DNA of 64,000 nucleotides from NCBI RefSeq assembly GCF_022213955.1, contig NZ_JAKNTW010000020.1, positions 209,866 through 273,865 on the forward strand. The letters run 5' to 3'. Shown here one piece after another: positions 49,725 through 60,152 of the stretch; position 1 is the first letter of the stretch, and every line of letters begins with the position of its first letter. The notes under the pieces were generated by a model, which made no database searches, had not been told where the DNA came from, and was given only the letters and a program-made list of their open reading frames with translations. The translations under genes and the position numbers were made by a program. The stretch comes from Dolomitihabitans soli. Lineage in GTDB: Bacteria; Actinomycetota; Actinomycetes; Streptosporangiales; Streptosporangiaceae.

Positions 49725-52700
49725 ATGCTTGTCGACAATACCTTTGTGGTTCGCGCGGCGATTCTGGACGGCGCTCGCCGCGACGAAACTCTCATCGCGG
49801 GCCGGCCGGGGACCGAGGAGTATCTCGACGGGCTCCACCGCTTCATCCTCCGGCAGTCAACGGACTCCGTGCTGATGGAGGCCATCGCCGTCGCGAGCCC
49901 GGACTTCGCGCGGGAGTTGGAGGCGATTCGCGACGGCCGGCGGCCGGAGAACGCGAAGGTGCGGCGCGTCGCCCTCAACCTCGCCAAGTACGTCATCAGG
50001 GCGACGTGCCGGCCCACGCCGTTCGGGCTCTTCGCCGGGGTGGCGACCGGCGGCTTCGGCGAACGGCCGGTGGCGCGGTGGGGCGATGCCCACACGAAGC
50101 ATGTGCGGCCCGACGGGGCCTGGCTCGCCCCGCTGCTGCGCGAAGGGCAGCAGGCGCCGGAGACCCTCGCCTCGCTCTCGTTCGTCCGCAACTCCCTGTC
50201 CTATTCACGCGGCGCCCGCATGGTGCTGCCCTACGCGAGTCACCCCACCGGAGCCCTGGAGGAAGGGGCGTCGTCCGCGAAGGAGATAACCATCCGCGAC
50301 ACGCCGGCCGTCCAGGCCGTCCTCGCGGCCACGGAGCGCCCCGTGCGCTACGACGAGCTCCGTGCGAACCTGGCGGACCGGTTCCCGGAGATTCCGCCGG
50401 CCCGGCTGGACGGTCTGCTCCTCAAACTGCTGGACGTCGGCTTCCTGCTGTCGGATCTCCAGTGGCACCAGGCGTCCGGCGACGGCCTCGCCCCGCTGAT
50501 CCGACGCCTCGGCTCGCACCCGCACGCGGAGGTGCTGCGCGCGGCGGAGTCCTTCATCGGCGATTTCGCCCGCCGCTCTCCGGAAGAGGGCCGCCGAGTC
50601 CTGCTGGACGGCCGGGCGGCGAGTTCGGGCGAGGCGATCGACCTGCAGGTCGACCTCGAACTCGACGTGGACGTGACGCTGCCCGTGACCGTCAAGGACG
50701 AGATCGAGGATCTGACGGCCACCCTGTGCCGGCTCGACTCGATGACCGTTCAGGCGCTGTCACCGGGCCTGCGCGGATACCACACGGCGTTCCTCGAGCG
50801 GTACGGCCAGCAGACCCTGGTTCCGCTGCTGGAACTGCTGGATCCGCACCTCGGGCTGGGAGCGCCGCGCGGCTACGAGATGCCGGCGGACGTCAAAGAC
50901 CATCACAACGCGCCGGCCGAGCCGGAAGGCCCCCGGTTTCCCCGTGCGCTCGCCCTGCTCCTGGAAGAGGCGATCATGACGGGCGCCGAGGAGATCTCGA
51001 TCGACGACGACGTCGTGAAAGACCTCGGGGGGCGGCACCACGGTGCGAGGCTCCCCGCCTATTTCGACCTCTGCCTGACGTTGGACTGCGAATCGCTCCG
51101 CGCGGCGCAGGAGGGCGACTTCACCCTGTCCGTGAGCGGGATCGGCGCCGTTCCCACCTCTGGCGCGATTCTCGGGCGCTTCGCCCGGCACCTTCGGGCG
51201 GAACGGGTCCTGGCCGGCTCGCTGCGGGCCCCGCTGCCGGCGGACGAATGGCTGACCGCGCAGCTCGTGTACAGCCCCTTCCAGCCGCGCCATCTCAACG
51301 TCTCCAAGGTCCCGAACGTGCTCGCGCACATCATCCCGGTGGGCGTGCCGTACGAGTCTCAGGAGCCGGGGGTCGACGTGCTGCCGCTCACCGATCTGGC
51401 CGTCGGCGCGACCGACGAGCGGCTCTACGTGTGGTCGAAGGCGCACGGACGCCGCGTCTTCGCGGCGGTGCCGAACATGCTGCGCCAGGACGTGTTCGCC
51501 CCCAACGCCGTTCGGCTGCTCGCGGAGATCTCGCAGGGCTGGGTGACCTCGCCCTTCGGCTGGAATTGGGGGCATTTTTCGACATTTCCCTACCTGCCCA
51601 GGGTGCGCTACGGGCGGACGATCCTCGCGAAGGCGAGGTGGCGTCCCGCCGCGACGCTGAAGGACGGGAAATTGTCCTGGCCGGAGTGGTGCACGGCGCT
51701 TGAGGACTGGCGCCGCCTCTACCGGGTGCCCGACAGGGTCGAACTCAGCGACGGCGACAACCGGCTGGACCTGGACCTGACCTCGGGACTGCATCTGGAG
51801 CTCCTGCGAGACGAGCTGCGCAAGCGTCCCGGCGTCGAGCTCAGGGAGGTCGCCGCCGACCGGCCGGGATCCTGGCTCGCCGGCCGTACCACGGAGATCG
51901 TGGTCTCCGTCAAAGGACAGGCGGAGAAGGAGGCGCTGTCACTGCGGCGGCCCCCGAGGCCCGCGAGCGGCTCCGCCCGTCATCCGCTGGGGAGCGAGTG
52001 GCTCTACCTCAAGCTCTACTCACGAGCCGAGTCCCAGGACCAGCTGCTGAGCAGGAGCCTCCCGCTGCTGCTGGACTCCGTGGCCCCGCACGTCGACAAG
52101 TGGTTCTTCATCCGGTACGTCGATCCCGAGCACCACGTCAGGCTGCGCATGCACGGCGATCCAGGGAACCTGCTGACGCAGGTGCTGCCGCGGGTCGCCG
52201 GGACGCTGGAGCGGCTGAGCGACGACGGGGAGATCTCGCACTGGACCACCGGGACGTACCACCCGGAGGTGGCCAGATATGGAGGCCCTGACCATATGCC
52301 GGCCGCGGAAGCGTACTTCTCGGCGGACAGCGATCTGGTTCTCTGCCAGCTCGACCTGGTGGCACGGGGAGAACTGGACCTGGCCCCCGAGGTCCTGGCG
52401 GCCATGAACCACATCCAGCTCCTCACCGATCTCGGTCTCGACTGGGCGCACTGGGCCACCGGGACGTTTCCCGCCCAGGTCTCCGCCGTCAGAACTCCCC
52501 CGCGGCTACGCGGGCAGCTCAGAGCGGTGGATCCGCGGGGCGGATGGGCCGGTCTCGACAGATTGCGCGGCGGCACGCTGCTCCGGCAATCGTGGACCCT
52601 CCGCAGCCAGGAGGCGAAGGCGTACTCCGCGCAGGACCCGTCGGCGGTCTGGGCCGACTCGCTCGGCTCGATCGCGATCGACCTCCTGCACATGCACGCC

Positions 52701-52799
52701 AATCGCCTCCTCGGCGTGGACCGGGAAGCGGAGGGGCTCTCGTACAAGATCCTGCAGTCGGCCGCCCGCACGTTCCTCAACAGGAAGGACACGAAATGA
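49725..52799 (+). CDS. lanB: Class I lanthipeptide dehydratase (LanB)
   Basis: 1024 residues, the full-length two-domain form. ATG 49725 follows GTGGAGCG. The glutamylation domain holds ATCRPTPFGLFAGVATGGF near residue 90; the C-terminal elimination domain has WLYLKLYSRAESQDQLL, FFIRYVDPEHHVRLRMHG and YHPEVARYGGP. It dehydrates Ser/Thr of the precursors using glutamyl-tRNA. ATGA overlap couples it to lanC. A single full-length protein distinguishes it from split thiopeptide or linaridin enzymes. Confidence 0.96.
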   Translation: MLVDNTFVVRAAILDGARRDETLIAGRPGTEEYLDGLHRFILRQSTDSVLMEAIAVASPDFARELEAIRDGRRPENAKVRRVALNLAKYVIRATCRPTPFGLFAGVATGGFGERPVARWGDAHTKHVRPDGAWLAPLLREGQQAPETLASLSFVRNSLSYSRGARMVLPYASHPTGALEEGASSAKEITIRDTPAVQAVLAATERPVRYDELRANLADRFPEIPPARLDGLLLKLLDVGFLLSDLQWHQASGDGLAPLIRRLGSHPHAEVLRAAESFIGDFARRSPEEGRRVLLDGRAASSGEAIDLQVDLELDVDVTLPVTVKDEIEDLTATLCRLDSMTVQALSPGLRGYHTAFLERYGQQTLVPLLELLDPHLGLGAPRGYEMPADVKDHHNAPAEPEGPRFPRALALLLEEAIMTGAEEISIDDDVVKDLGGRHHGARLPAYFDLCLTLDCESLRAAQEGDFTLSVSGIGAVPTSGAILGRFARHLRAERVLAGSLRAPLPADEWLTAQLVYSPFQPRHLNVSKVPNVLAHIIPVGVPYESQEPGVDVLPLTDLAVGATDERLYVWSKAHGRRVFAAVPNMLRQDVFAPNAVRLLAEISQGWVTSPFGWNWGHFSTFPYLPRVRYGRTILAKARWRPAATLKDGKLSWPEWCTALEDWRRLYRVPDRVELSDGDNRLDLDLTSGLHLELLRDELRKRPGVELREVAADRPGSWLAGRTTEIVVSVKGQAEKEALSLRRPPRPASGSARHPLGSEWLYLKLYSRAESQDQLLSRSLPLLLDSVAPHVDKWFFIRYVDPEHHVRLRMHGDPGNLLTQVLPRVAGTLERLSDDGEISHWTTGTYHPEVARYGGPDHMPAAEAYFSADSDLVLCQLDLVARGELDLAPEVLAAMNHIQLLTDLGLDWAHWATGTFPAQVSAVRTPPRLRGQLRAVDPRGGWAGLDRLRGGTLLRQSWTLRSQEAKAYSAQDPSAVWADSLGSIAIDLLHMHANRLLGVDREAEGLSYKILQSAARTFLNRKDTK

Positions 52800-54100
52800 G
52801 CCACCCCCATGAGAATGCTCGTGAGATCGTCAGCCGCATCGCGGAGAGACTCGGCGACCCTGAGCACGTCCTCGGCGTCATCCAGCCGGGGAGCACGTCG
52901 ATCGCCCTTGAGACGGGAGGGCGGCGCGAGATCTGGCACCGCCCGAGCCTCGGTTCCGGATACGGCGGCCTGGCCCTCTTCTACGCGGAACTGGCTCGGT
53001 CGGACGCGAAATACGCGCCCATCGCGCGAGAGTACGTCCGGCGCACCCTGGGGAGCGTGGCAGAGATCATAGGCTCCGGCCTCTACCAGGGAGCAGCGGG
53101 CATCGGCTTCATCCTCGACGCGTGCGCCCGGAGCGACTGCGGAAACGCTCGCGACGTCATCAACACCGCCGTCGGGGAGTCCGTGCGGGAAAGGGCCGAC
53201 CAGATCGCGAACGGCGGACCACGGATCAAAGGCGCGAACATGTATCGCGCCTACGACGTCATCCAAGGCCTGACCGGGATCGGGGCATATCTGCTCAAGG
53301 CAGGCAACGCTGGTGACGAACTGCTCCTCGACGTCCTCGACTGCCTGGTCAAGCTGGGACGGCCCCGCCGGTGGGACGGCGCCTGGCGGCCCGGTTGGTG
53401 GATCGGGGAGACACAGGCCTCACCGATCACGCCGTTCCGCCGGGAACACCTCAACCTGGGCCTGGCCCACGGGATCAGCGGGCCGCTGGCGCTCTTCTCG
53501 CTCGCGTGGAGCGCGGGCCGGCGCGCGCCCGACCAGGCTGAGGCCGCCGCGGCCATCGCCGAGACGCTGGTCGAAAAGGTCCAGACCGACGAGGCGGGCC
53601 CGCACTGGGCGCGGCTGCTGGAGTGGGACGAGTACCAGCTGGGCAAGGGCGTCAAGTCGGCGCCGACGTGGTGTTACGGCGGTCTGGGAGTGGCCCGCGC
53701 CCTGCAACTGGCCGGCCACGCCTTCGGGGAGGACCGCTGGGTCAAGACGGCCGACGACGTCTTCACCGCCGAACTCGCGAGGCTGGCCGACGCACCACCG
53801 CTGCCGCAGGCGTTCATCTGCCATGGCTGGGCCGGGGTGTTGCAGACGGTGCTCAGGTACGCCGAGGGCTCGCCGCACCTCGACGTCGCCCGGCACGCGG
53901 ACTTCATCGTCGAGAGGATCGTCGAGCGTTACGACGACGACCTCCCGTTCGGGTTCCGGGTCAACCGGATGGGCGACTCCCTCGACCTGGACATTCCAGG
54001 ACTGCTGGAAGGCGCCGCGGGTGTCGCGCTCGCGCTGGACGCCTATCTGAACGGGACCCGGTCGGCGACGGGCTGGGACTCGATGCTGCTGCTCTCGTGA
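52796..54100 (+). CDS. lanC: Lanthionine synthetase C (cyclase)
   Basis: 434 residues. The alpha/alpha-barrel has the zinc site C293 (TWCYGGLG), C342-H343 (FICHGWAG) and active-site His ~224 (NLGLAHGISGP). Repeats such as GSGYGGLALFYAEL and YQGAAGIGFIL fit the family. It adds Cys thiols to dehydrated residues to form (methyl)lanthionine rings. Start ATG 52796, RBS AGGAAGGA. Confidence 0.96.
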   Translation: MSHPHENAREIVSRIAERLGDPEHVLGVIQPGSTSIALETGGRREIWHRPSLGSGYGGLALFYAELARSDAKYAPIAREYVRRTLGSVAEIIGSGLYQGAAGIGFILDACARSDCGNARDVINTAVGESVRERADQIANGGPRIKGANMYRAYDVIQGLTGIGAYLLKAGNAGDELLLDVLDCLVKLGRPRRWDGAWRPGWWIGETQASPITPFRREHLNLGLAHGISGPLALFSLAWSAGRRAPDQAEAAAAIAETLVEKVQTDEAGPHWARLLEWDEYQLGKGVKSAPTWCYGGLGVARALQLAGHAFGEDRWVKTADDVFTAELARLADAPPLPQAFICHGWAGVLQTVLRYAEGSPHLDVARHADFIVERIVERYDDDLPFGFRVNRMGDSLDLDIPGLLEGAAGVALALDAYLNGTRSATGWDSMLLLS

Positions 54101-54144
54101 CCGCCACGACCTCTTCAACCGCTCCGTCGATCCGGTAGGTGCGT

Positions 54145-56037
54145 ATGACTCTGGTCTCCTCGAAGCCGCTGGCGTCAACCGATATGAAGCCGCTGGTCTG
54201 GCAGTCCCATGAAACCGTCGTCGCCTCGGCGACCACCCTCGGCATCCTGCGCCGGTTCCCCAGACTCATGCGGGAGGCGGTGAAGCTGGCGTGGGCGGCC
54301 AACCGGCGCGACCTGCTCCTCGCCGTGAGCCTGAACCTGCTGGCCGGCGTCTGCATGGTCTCCGGGCTGGTGTCCGGCACCGTGGTGCTGTCCCGTCTCC
54401 TGTCGCAGGCCATGACCTGGGAAAGCCTTCAGGCGGCGAGCGGCCCGCTGGTGATGGTGTGCACGCTGGCCGTACTGCGTTCGTCCCTGCTGGCGCTCGC
54501 CTCCTGGAGTCAGGCCCGCCTCCGGCCCCAGGTCGAACGGATCGTCGCCGCCCGTCTCGCGATGGCGGGCACCCGGCTGCCGCTGGCGGACTTCGACGAG
54601 CCGGAGCTCTACGATTTCATGCGCCTGGCCAAGGACCGGGGCTTGCACGAGGCGCCCGAGATGGTCCAGAGGATGGTGGACGTCGCCGCGGCGGTGATCG
54701 GTCTCGCCGCCGCGGGGTCCGTGCTCGCGGCCACGCACCCGGTCCTGCTGCCCCTGGTGCTGATCGCCTCCGTGCCGGACGGCTGGGCGGCCGCCCGGGC
54801 GGGCCTGATGCGCTACCGCCTGATGTTCCAGCTCACGGCCAGTCGACGGCGCAAATGGATACTCCATGAGCTGATGTGCGGCCGCGCCTCCGCCTTGGAG
54901 GTGCGGGCGTACATGATGCGCGAGTTCCTGCTGGAGGAGTACGACAAGATCTCCGCTCAAGAAGAACGGCTCGAACTCCGGCTGTCTCGGCGCGAGTTCG
55001 TCGTCGGGCTGCAGGGCGTCTCCGCCCGCGGGCTCTGCGCCGGCGTCGTCTACGGAGCGCTGGCGATCCTGGTGGGCACCGGCATGGTGGGAGTCGGCGC
55101 CGCGGCGACGGCGGTGATCGCGGTACAGGTGAGCAACTCCTCACTGCGCAACCTGGTGGGCTCGGCCACCTCCTGCTTCCAGTCCGGGCTGTACTTCGAG
55201 GACCTGGTCTCCTTCCTCGCCACCGCCACCGCCCGCTCCCGGCGCGACGAGCGCCCCGGGCCGGCGGACTTCGAGACCATCAGCGCCGACGGCATCGGTT
55301 TCGCGTATCCGGGAACGGACTCGCGTGTCATCCACGACGTGTCCGTACGAGTGCGGAAAGGCGAGATGATCGCCCTGGTCGGCGAGAACGGATCCGGCAA
55401 GTCCACCCTGGCCAAACTCCTCGCGGGTTTCTACGAGGTCACCGAGGGGGCCGTGCGCTGGGACGGGGACGACATCCAGGGCGTCAGACGCGAGGACCTG
55501 TGGCGGCACGTCGCCGTCATCGCCCAGGACTACACGCAGTGGCCGCTCTCCGCCCGGCACAACATCGTCATGGGCAACCGGCCCGACGAGGACGGGCTGG
55601 CGTCCGCCGCGCTGGCGTCCGGCGCCGACTCCGTGATCGCGGGGTTGCCCGAGGGCTACGACACGCTCCTGGACCGGAGGTTCAAGGGCGGCCAGGAACT
55701 CTCGAAGGGCCAGTGGCAGCGGGTCGCGGCAGCCCGCGCCTTCTACCGGGACGCGTCGCTGCTGATCTGCGACGAACCCACCGCGGCGATGGACCCGGCC
55801 GCCGAGAACGCGCTGCTCACCGCGATCCGGGAGTTCGCCGAGGACCGGGCGGTCATCCTCATCACCCACCGCCTGGAGGCCGTCCGCCACTGCGACCGCG
55901 CCTACGTCCTGGCGCACGGGCGGGTGGCGGAGAGCGGAACTCACGACGATCTGCTCTCCCTGGGCGGCCTCTACTACGAGTCGTACATGTTGCAGGCCCG
56001 CCGCTACGGCCGGATGCCGGGGCTTGATCCGGTTTGA
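54145..56037 (+). CDS. ABC exporter of the lanthipeptide cluster (LanT-like)
   Basis: 630 residues from ATG 54145; GTG 54139 is the alternative. The N-terminal membrane domain (~50-350) contains LLLAVSLNLLAGVCMVSGLV and AGVVYGALAILVGTGMVGVG. The ATPase domain has Walker A GENGSGKST, Q-loop VIAQDYTQW, signature LSKGQWQRV (degenerate LSGGQ) and Walker B LLICDEPTAAMD. There is no C39 peptidase domain, so leader removal must be by another protease. It probably exports the modified peptide. Confidence 0.92.
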   Translation: MTLVSSKPLASTDMKPLVWQSHETVVASATTLGILRRFPRLMREAVKLAWAANRRDLLLAVSLNLLAGVCMVSGLVSGTVVLSRLLSQAMTWESLQAASGPLVMVCTLAVLRSSLLALASWSQARLRPQVERIVAARLAMAGTRLPLADFDEPELYDFMRLAKDRGLHEAPEMVQRMVDVAAAVIGLAAAGSVLAATHPVLLPLVLIASVPDGWAAARAGLMRYRLMFQLTASRRRKWILHELMCGRASALEVRAYMMREFLLEEYDKISAQEERLELRLSRREFVVGLQGVSARGLCAGVVYGALAILVGTGMVGVGAAATAVIAVQVSNSSLRNLVGSATSCFQSGLYFEDLVSFLATATARSRRDERPGPADFETISADGIGFAYPGTDSRVIHDVSVRVRKGEMIALVGENGSGKSTLAKLLAGFYEVTEGAVRWDGDDIQGVRREDLWRHVAVIAQDYTQWPLSARHNIVMGNRPDEDGLASAALASGADSVIAGLPEGYDTLLDRRFKGGQELSKGQWQRVAAARAFYRDASLLICDEPTAAMDPAAENALLTAIREFAEDRAVILITHRLEAVRHCDRAYVLAHGRVAESGTHDDLLSLGGLYYESYMLQARRYGRMPGLDPV

Positions 56038-56133
56038 GATCACAGGTTCGTCGCTCAGCGCGTGTGGCGACCCGATAACCGGCAAGCGCATAGCCGGGCT
56101 CCACCGCGCCATCCCTCTCAAGATCAGCAGCGT

Positions 56134-56173
56134 GGTGGTCGACCGCGCGACCAGGCAACCGGGATCGACCACC
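56134..56173. terminator. Inverted repeat between convergent exporter and gluconokinase genes
   Basis: GGTGGTCGA and TCGACCACC pair perfectly (9 bp) across 22 bases. Probably a bidirectional terminator marking the end of the lanthipeptide operon. Confidence 0.5.
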
Positions 56174-56202
56174 CGCCGTGCGTCAAGCAGTAGGGAGGGC
56201 GG

Positions 56203-56784
56203 CTATCTGGATGCGCCGCCCGGCTGACGAAGATCGGTCGCGGGGCGGGGGGCCGGGGTGGCCAGTGGCAGGCCGAGCTGGGCGATTCCCGCCGCCACCA
56301 GTTCGTCCGGTGGCAGTGTCACCTCCAGCACCATCCCGGACTCGTCCGGGTCGAGGTGCTCCAGGATCGCCCGTTGCGAGTCGAGCAGGCTGGCCGACAT
56401 GTAGTGGTCGGTGCGGCGGGTCATCCGTTCCCGGATCAGCTCCGCGGACCCGTCCAGGTGGACGAACTCCACCTCCGGCGGGCCCTCCCGTAGCACGTCC
56501 CGGTAGGAGCGTTTGAGCGCCGAGCAGGCCAGCACCGTGGAGACGCCCTCGGCGTGCCGGGCGGCCATCCACGCGGCCAGGTTACGCAGCCACGGCCAGC
56601 GGTCCGCGTCGTCCAGCGGGATGCCGGCGCGCATCCGCGCCACGTTCGCCTCCGGGTGGAACTCGTCCGCCTCGGCGAACCGCAGTCCGGTCAGCTCGCT
56701 GATCCCCCGGGCCACGGTCGTCTTGCCCGCGCCCGACACCCCCATGACCACGATGTGCCGGGTGCGCCGGTGCTCACCAGTCAT
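56203..56784 (-). CDS. gntK: Gluconokinase
   Basis: 193 residues. P-loop [18 protein letters not shown], then [20 protein letters not shown] and [15 protein letters not shown], the thermoresistant GntK pattern. It phosphorylates gluconate to 6-phosphogluconate. ATG 56784 overlaps the end of the mannonate dehydratase gene by 11 bases, so both are in one operon. Confidence 0.94.
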   Translation of the reverse strand: MTGEHRRTRHIVVMGVSGAGKTTVARGISELTGLRFAEADEFHPEANVARMRAGIPLDDADRWPWLRNLAAWMAARHAEGVSTVLACSALKRSYRDVLREGPPEVEFVHLDGSAELIRERMTRRTDHYMSASLLDSQRAILEHLDPDESGMVLEVTLPPDELVAAGIAQLGLPLATPAPRPATDLRQPGGASR

Positions 56785-58003
56785 GGACGGTGCCGTCCTT
56801 GAGCCGGTTGAACGGCAGGTACGCCGGTTGGTACGGGAACCGCGCCGCGGCCTCCTCGTCGAACTCCACGCCGAGCCCCGGCAGCTCACCGGGATGCAGG
56901 TAGCCGTCGGTGAAGCTGAACGACTGATGGAACACTTCGTTGGTCGGCGGGCCGTGCTGCATGTACTCCTGGATGCCGAAGTTGTGGATCGCCAGGTCCA
57001 GGTGCAGGGCGGCGGCCATGCCGACCGGCGAGATGTCGGTCGGGCCGTGGATGCCGGACTTGATCTGGTACTGGGCGGCGAAGTCGAGCAGCTTCCGCAT
57101 GGCCGTGATCCCCCCGGTGTGGGTGACGGCGGACCGGACGTAGTCGATGAGCTGCTCGCGGATCAGGGTCTGGTAGTCCCACACGGTGTTGAAGATCTCG
57201 CCGATGGCCAGCGGGGTGGTGGTGTGCTGGCGGACCAGGCGCAGCGCCTCCTGGTTCTCGGCCGGCGTGCAGTCCTCCAGCCAGAACAGGTCGTACGGCT
57301 CGAGGGCCTTGCCGAGCTTGGCGGCCTGGATGGGGGTCATCCGATGATGCCCGTCGTGCAGCAGCGGCAGCTCGGGACCGAACTCGTTGCGCACCGCCTC
57401 GAAGACGCCGGGCAGGTGGCGCAGGTAGGCGCGGGTGTCCCAGTCCTCTTCGGCGGGCAGCGCGGCGCGCTGGGCGGGCTCGTAGTCGTACCGCTTGCCG
57501 TCCACGCCGGCCTGGGCGGCCACGCCGTACACGGCGTTGATGCCTGGTACGGAGGTCTGCACCCGGATCGACCGGTAGCCCATCTCCAGGTGCCGGCGGA
57601 TCGAGTCGAACAGCTCCGGCAGGTCCCGGCCCGAGGCGTGCCCGTACGCCATGATCCCGTTCCGGGAGGCTCCGCCGAGCAGCTGGTAGAGCGGCATCCC
57701 GGCGGCCTTGGCCTTGATGTCCCACAGCGCCACGTCCACGGCGGCGATGGCGGCCATGGTGACGGGTCCCCGCCGCCAGTACGCCGAGCGGTAGAGGAAC
57801 TGCCAGGTGTCCTCGATGCGATGCGGGTCCCGCCCGATCAGCAAGGGGACGACGTGGTCGGCCAGGTACGAGGCGACCGCCAGCTCCCGCCCGTTGAGGG
57901 TGCCGTCCCCCAGCCCGGTGATCCCCTCGTCCGTCGTGATCTTGAGGGTGACGAAATTGCGGTCGGGGCTGGCGACGATGACGTCCGCCGCGATGATCTT
58001 CAC
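56774..58003 (-). CDS. manD: D-mannonate dehydratase (RspA/ManD, enolase superfamily)
   Basis: 409 residues. Metal ligands lie in [22 protein letters not shown] and [10 protein letters not shown]; the catalytic His region is [30 protein letters not shown] and KRYDYEPA loops mark the ManD subfamily. It converts mannonate (or gluconate in low-efficiency homologues) to 2-keto-3-deoxygluconate. It lies between galactonate dehydratase and gluconokinase. Confidence 0.93.
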   Translation of the reverse strand: MKIIAADVIVASPDRNFVTLKITTDEGITGLGDGTLNGRELAVASYLADHVVPLLIGRDPHRIEDTWQFLYRSAYWRRGPVTMAAIAAVDVALWDIKAKAAGMPLYQLLGGASRNGIMAYGHASGRDLPELFDSIRRHLEMGYRSIRVQTSVPGINAVYGVAAQAGVDGKRYDYEPAQRAALPAEEDWDTRAYLRHLPGVFEAVRNEFGPELPLLHDGHHRMTPIQAAKLGKALEPYDLFWLEDCTPAENQEALRLVRQHTTTPLAIGEIFNTVWDYQTLIREQLIDYVRSAVTHTGGITAMRKLLDFAAQYQIKSGIHGPTDISPVGMAAALHLDLAIHNFGIQEYMQHGPPTNEVFHQSFSFTDGYLHPGELPGLGVEFDEEAAARFPYQPAYLPFNRLKDGTVHDW

Positions 58004-58182
58004 GCAGGTGCCTTTCTCACAGGTGGTGGCGGCGAAGGGCGCCGCCGGGCTACAGGCCGGCCCGGTGGTGGCGCACCCGGGTCAGGTCGGCGGTTCGCCG
58101 TTCCAGGAACATCAGCCCCGCCGGCCACGGCGTACGCCTCGGTCGGGGTTGGCGCCCCGGCGGTGAAGGTCGAGGGTCATGG

Positions 58183-59331
58183 TCACCATTCCGCGTAGGA
58201 ACCGTCCCGGTGCCGCCAGATGGGGCTGCGCCAGGTGTGTCCTCTTTTGTCGGCGGAGCGGACCGCCTGCTCGTCAATCTCGATACCCAGTCCGGGCGCG
58301 GTGAGCCGCTCGACGTATCCGTCCACGAAAGCCAACGGCGTCTTGTCGAGGCAGTAGTCGAGCACCTCGGCGCCCTGGTTGTAGTGGATGCCGATGCTCT
58401 GTTCCTGGATCAGGTAGTTCGGCGTGGCGAAGCCGATCTGCAGGCAGGCCGCGAGGGCGAGCGGGCCGAGCGGGCAGTGCGGGGCGAGCTGCACGTCGTA
58501 CACCTCGGCGAGCGCGGCGATCTTGCGCACCTCGGTGATGCCGCCGGCGTGCGAGAGGTCCGGCTGAGCGACCGCGATGCCGGCCTGGAAGACGGGCAGG
58601 AACTCCTGCCGGCTGTAGAGCCGCTCCCCCGTCGACACCGGGGTGGTGGTCGAGCGGACGAACTCGCCGATGAGGTGGGAGTTCTCCGGGACGACCGGCT
58701 CCTCCAGGAACAGCGGCCGATACGGCTCCAGGAGCGGCGCCACACGGCGAGCGTTGGCCAGGGTGAACCGCCCGTGAAAGTCGACGGCGACGTCGCGGTC
58801 GTCGCCGAGCACCTCGCGGGCGGCGGCCACCCGGGCGACCACGCCGTTCAGCTCGGCGACTGAGGCGACCGGGCTCATCTCGCCGGAGGCGTTCATCTTC
58901 ACCGCGGTGAGCCCGGCCTCGACCTGGGCGGCGACGTGGTCACGGACCTCGCCGGGCTCGTCACCGCCGACCCAGCCGTACACCCGGATCCGGTCCCGGA
59001 CCGGACCGCCGAGCAGTTGGTGCACCGGGGCGCCGAAGTGCTTGCCGGCGATGTCCCAGAGGGCCTGGTCGATGCCCGCCACGGCACTCGCCAGGATCGG
59101 ACCGCCCCGGTAGAACGAGCCCTTGGTCAGCACCTGCCAGTGGTCCTCGATGCGCAGCGCGTCCCGGCCGATCAGCAGCTCCGCGAGCTGGTCGATGGCG
59201 GCCCGGACGGTCTCGGAGCGCCCCTCGCAGGTGGCCTCGCCCCAGCCGACGATCCCGGAGTCGGTCTCCATCCGGACGAAGAGCCAGCGGGGGGCGACAA
59301 GGAAGGTCTCTATGCGCGCGATGGTCATCAT
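58183..59331 (-). CDS. dgoD: Galactonate dehydratase-like enolase-superfamily enzyme
   Basis: 382 residues from ATG 59331 (AAGGGG 9 bases upstream, within the end of the permease gene); GTG 59340 would overlap the stop as GTGA. ARIETFLVAPRWLFVRMET opens the capping domain. Ligands: AVDFHGRF, LFLEEPVVPEN and STGERLYSR; the catalytic His is in LAPHCPLGPL. It matches DgoD. Product 2-keto-3-deoxygalactonate needs a kinase/aldolase not seen here. Confidence 0.9.
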   Translation of the reverse strand: MMTIARIETFLVAPRWLFVRMETDSGIVGWGEATCEGRSETVRAAIDQLAELLIGRDALRIEDHWQVLTKGSFYRGGPILASAVAGIDQALWDIAGKHFGAPVHQLLGGPVRDRIRVYGWVGGDEPGEVRDHVAAQVEAGLTAVKMNASGEMSPVASVAELNGVVARVAAAREVLGDDRDVAVDFHGRFTLANARRVAPLLEPYRPLFLEEPVVPENSHLIGEFVRSTTTPVSTGERLYSRQEFLPVFQAGIAVAQPDLSHAGGITEVRKIAALAEVYDVQLAPHCPLGPLALAACLQIGFATPNYLIQEQSIGIHYNQGAEVLDYCLDKTPLAFVDGYVERLTAPGLGIEIDEQAVRSADKRGHTWRSPIWRHRDGSYAEW

Positions 59332-59336
59332 GGCGG

Positions 59337-60152
59337 TCACCCCTTGGTCGCACCGGCGGTGAGGCCGGAGACCACATATTTCTGCACGAACAGGGCGATC
59401 AGCATGATCGGTACGGTGACCACGGTGGCCGCGGCCATCAGGCCGCCCCAGTCGATGCTGGCGTAGCCGACGAAGTCGAAGATGGCCACGGGCAGGGTCT
59501 TGGTGTCAGCGTCGGAGAGCACGAGCGCGAACATGAAGTTGTTCCAGGAGAAGATGATGGACAGGATGCCGGCGGTGGCGATACCCGGTACCGACAGCGG
59601 CAGCATGATGCGGCGGAACGCGCCGATATGGGTCAGCCCATCGACCAGCGCCGCCTCCTCCAGCTCCTCGGGCATGCTGTCGAAGTAGCCCATCATGATG
59701 TAGACCACGAGGGGCAGCGAGACGAACATGTGGCTGAGGATCAGTACCCCGGAACCGCCGACCATCTTCAGGTTGGAGAAGACGTAGTACCAGGGCACCA
59801 GCAGCGAGACGCCGGGGATGACCCGGGCCATCAGCACCACCAGCGCCGACTTCTTCATGTTGAACCGGCTCATCGAGTACGCGGCCGGCACGCCGAGGAC
59901 CAGCGACGCCACGGTGGCGGCGAACGCCACCCAGAGGCTGTTGCCGATGAACTGGACGTAGTTCGCCTGCTGGAGCACCTTGACGTAGTTGTCCATGGTG
60001 GGCGAGAAGACCAGCGCCTTGCCCGTGTCGTAGATGTCGACGTTGGTCTTGAACGACGCGGCGATCATCCAGAGCAGGGGCGCGATCAGTGCGAGCACCA
60101 CGACGGTGAGCGCCACCACCCGGAACACCCGGTATGCGGGACTGGCCTTCAT
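59337..60152 (-). CDS. ABC sugar/sugar-acid permease (MalG type)
   Basis: 271 residues; RBS AAGGAGG before ATG 60152, which overlaps the upstream permease stop (ATGA). Six spans, EAA loop LEEAALVDGLTHIGAFRRI. The partner is the MalF-type permease. Substrate inferred from the adjacent dehydratases: aldonate, uronate or a related oligosaccharide. Confidence 0.93.
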   Translation of the reverse strand: MKASPAYRVFRVVALTVVVLALIAPLLWMIAASFKTNVDIYDTGKALVFSPTMDNYVKVLQQANYVQFIGNSLWVAFAATVASLVLGVPAAYSMSRFNMKKSALVVLMARVIPGVSLLVPWYYVFSNLKMVGGSGVLILSHMFVSLPLVVYIMMGYFDSMPEELEEAALVDGLTHIGAFRRIMLPLSVPGIATAGILSIIFSWNNFMFALVLSDADTKTLPVAIFDFVGYASIDWGGLMAAATVVTVPIMLIALFVQKYVVSGLTAGATKG

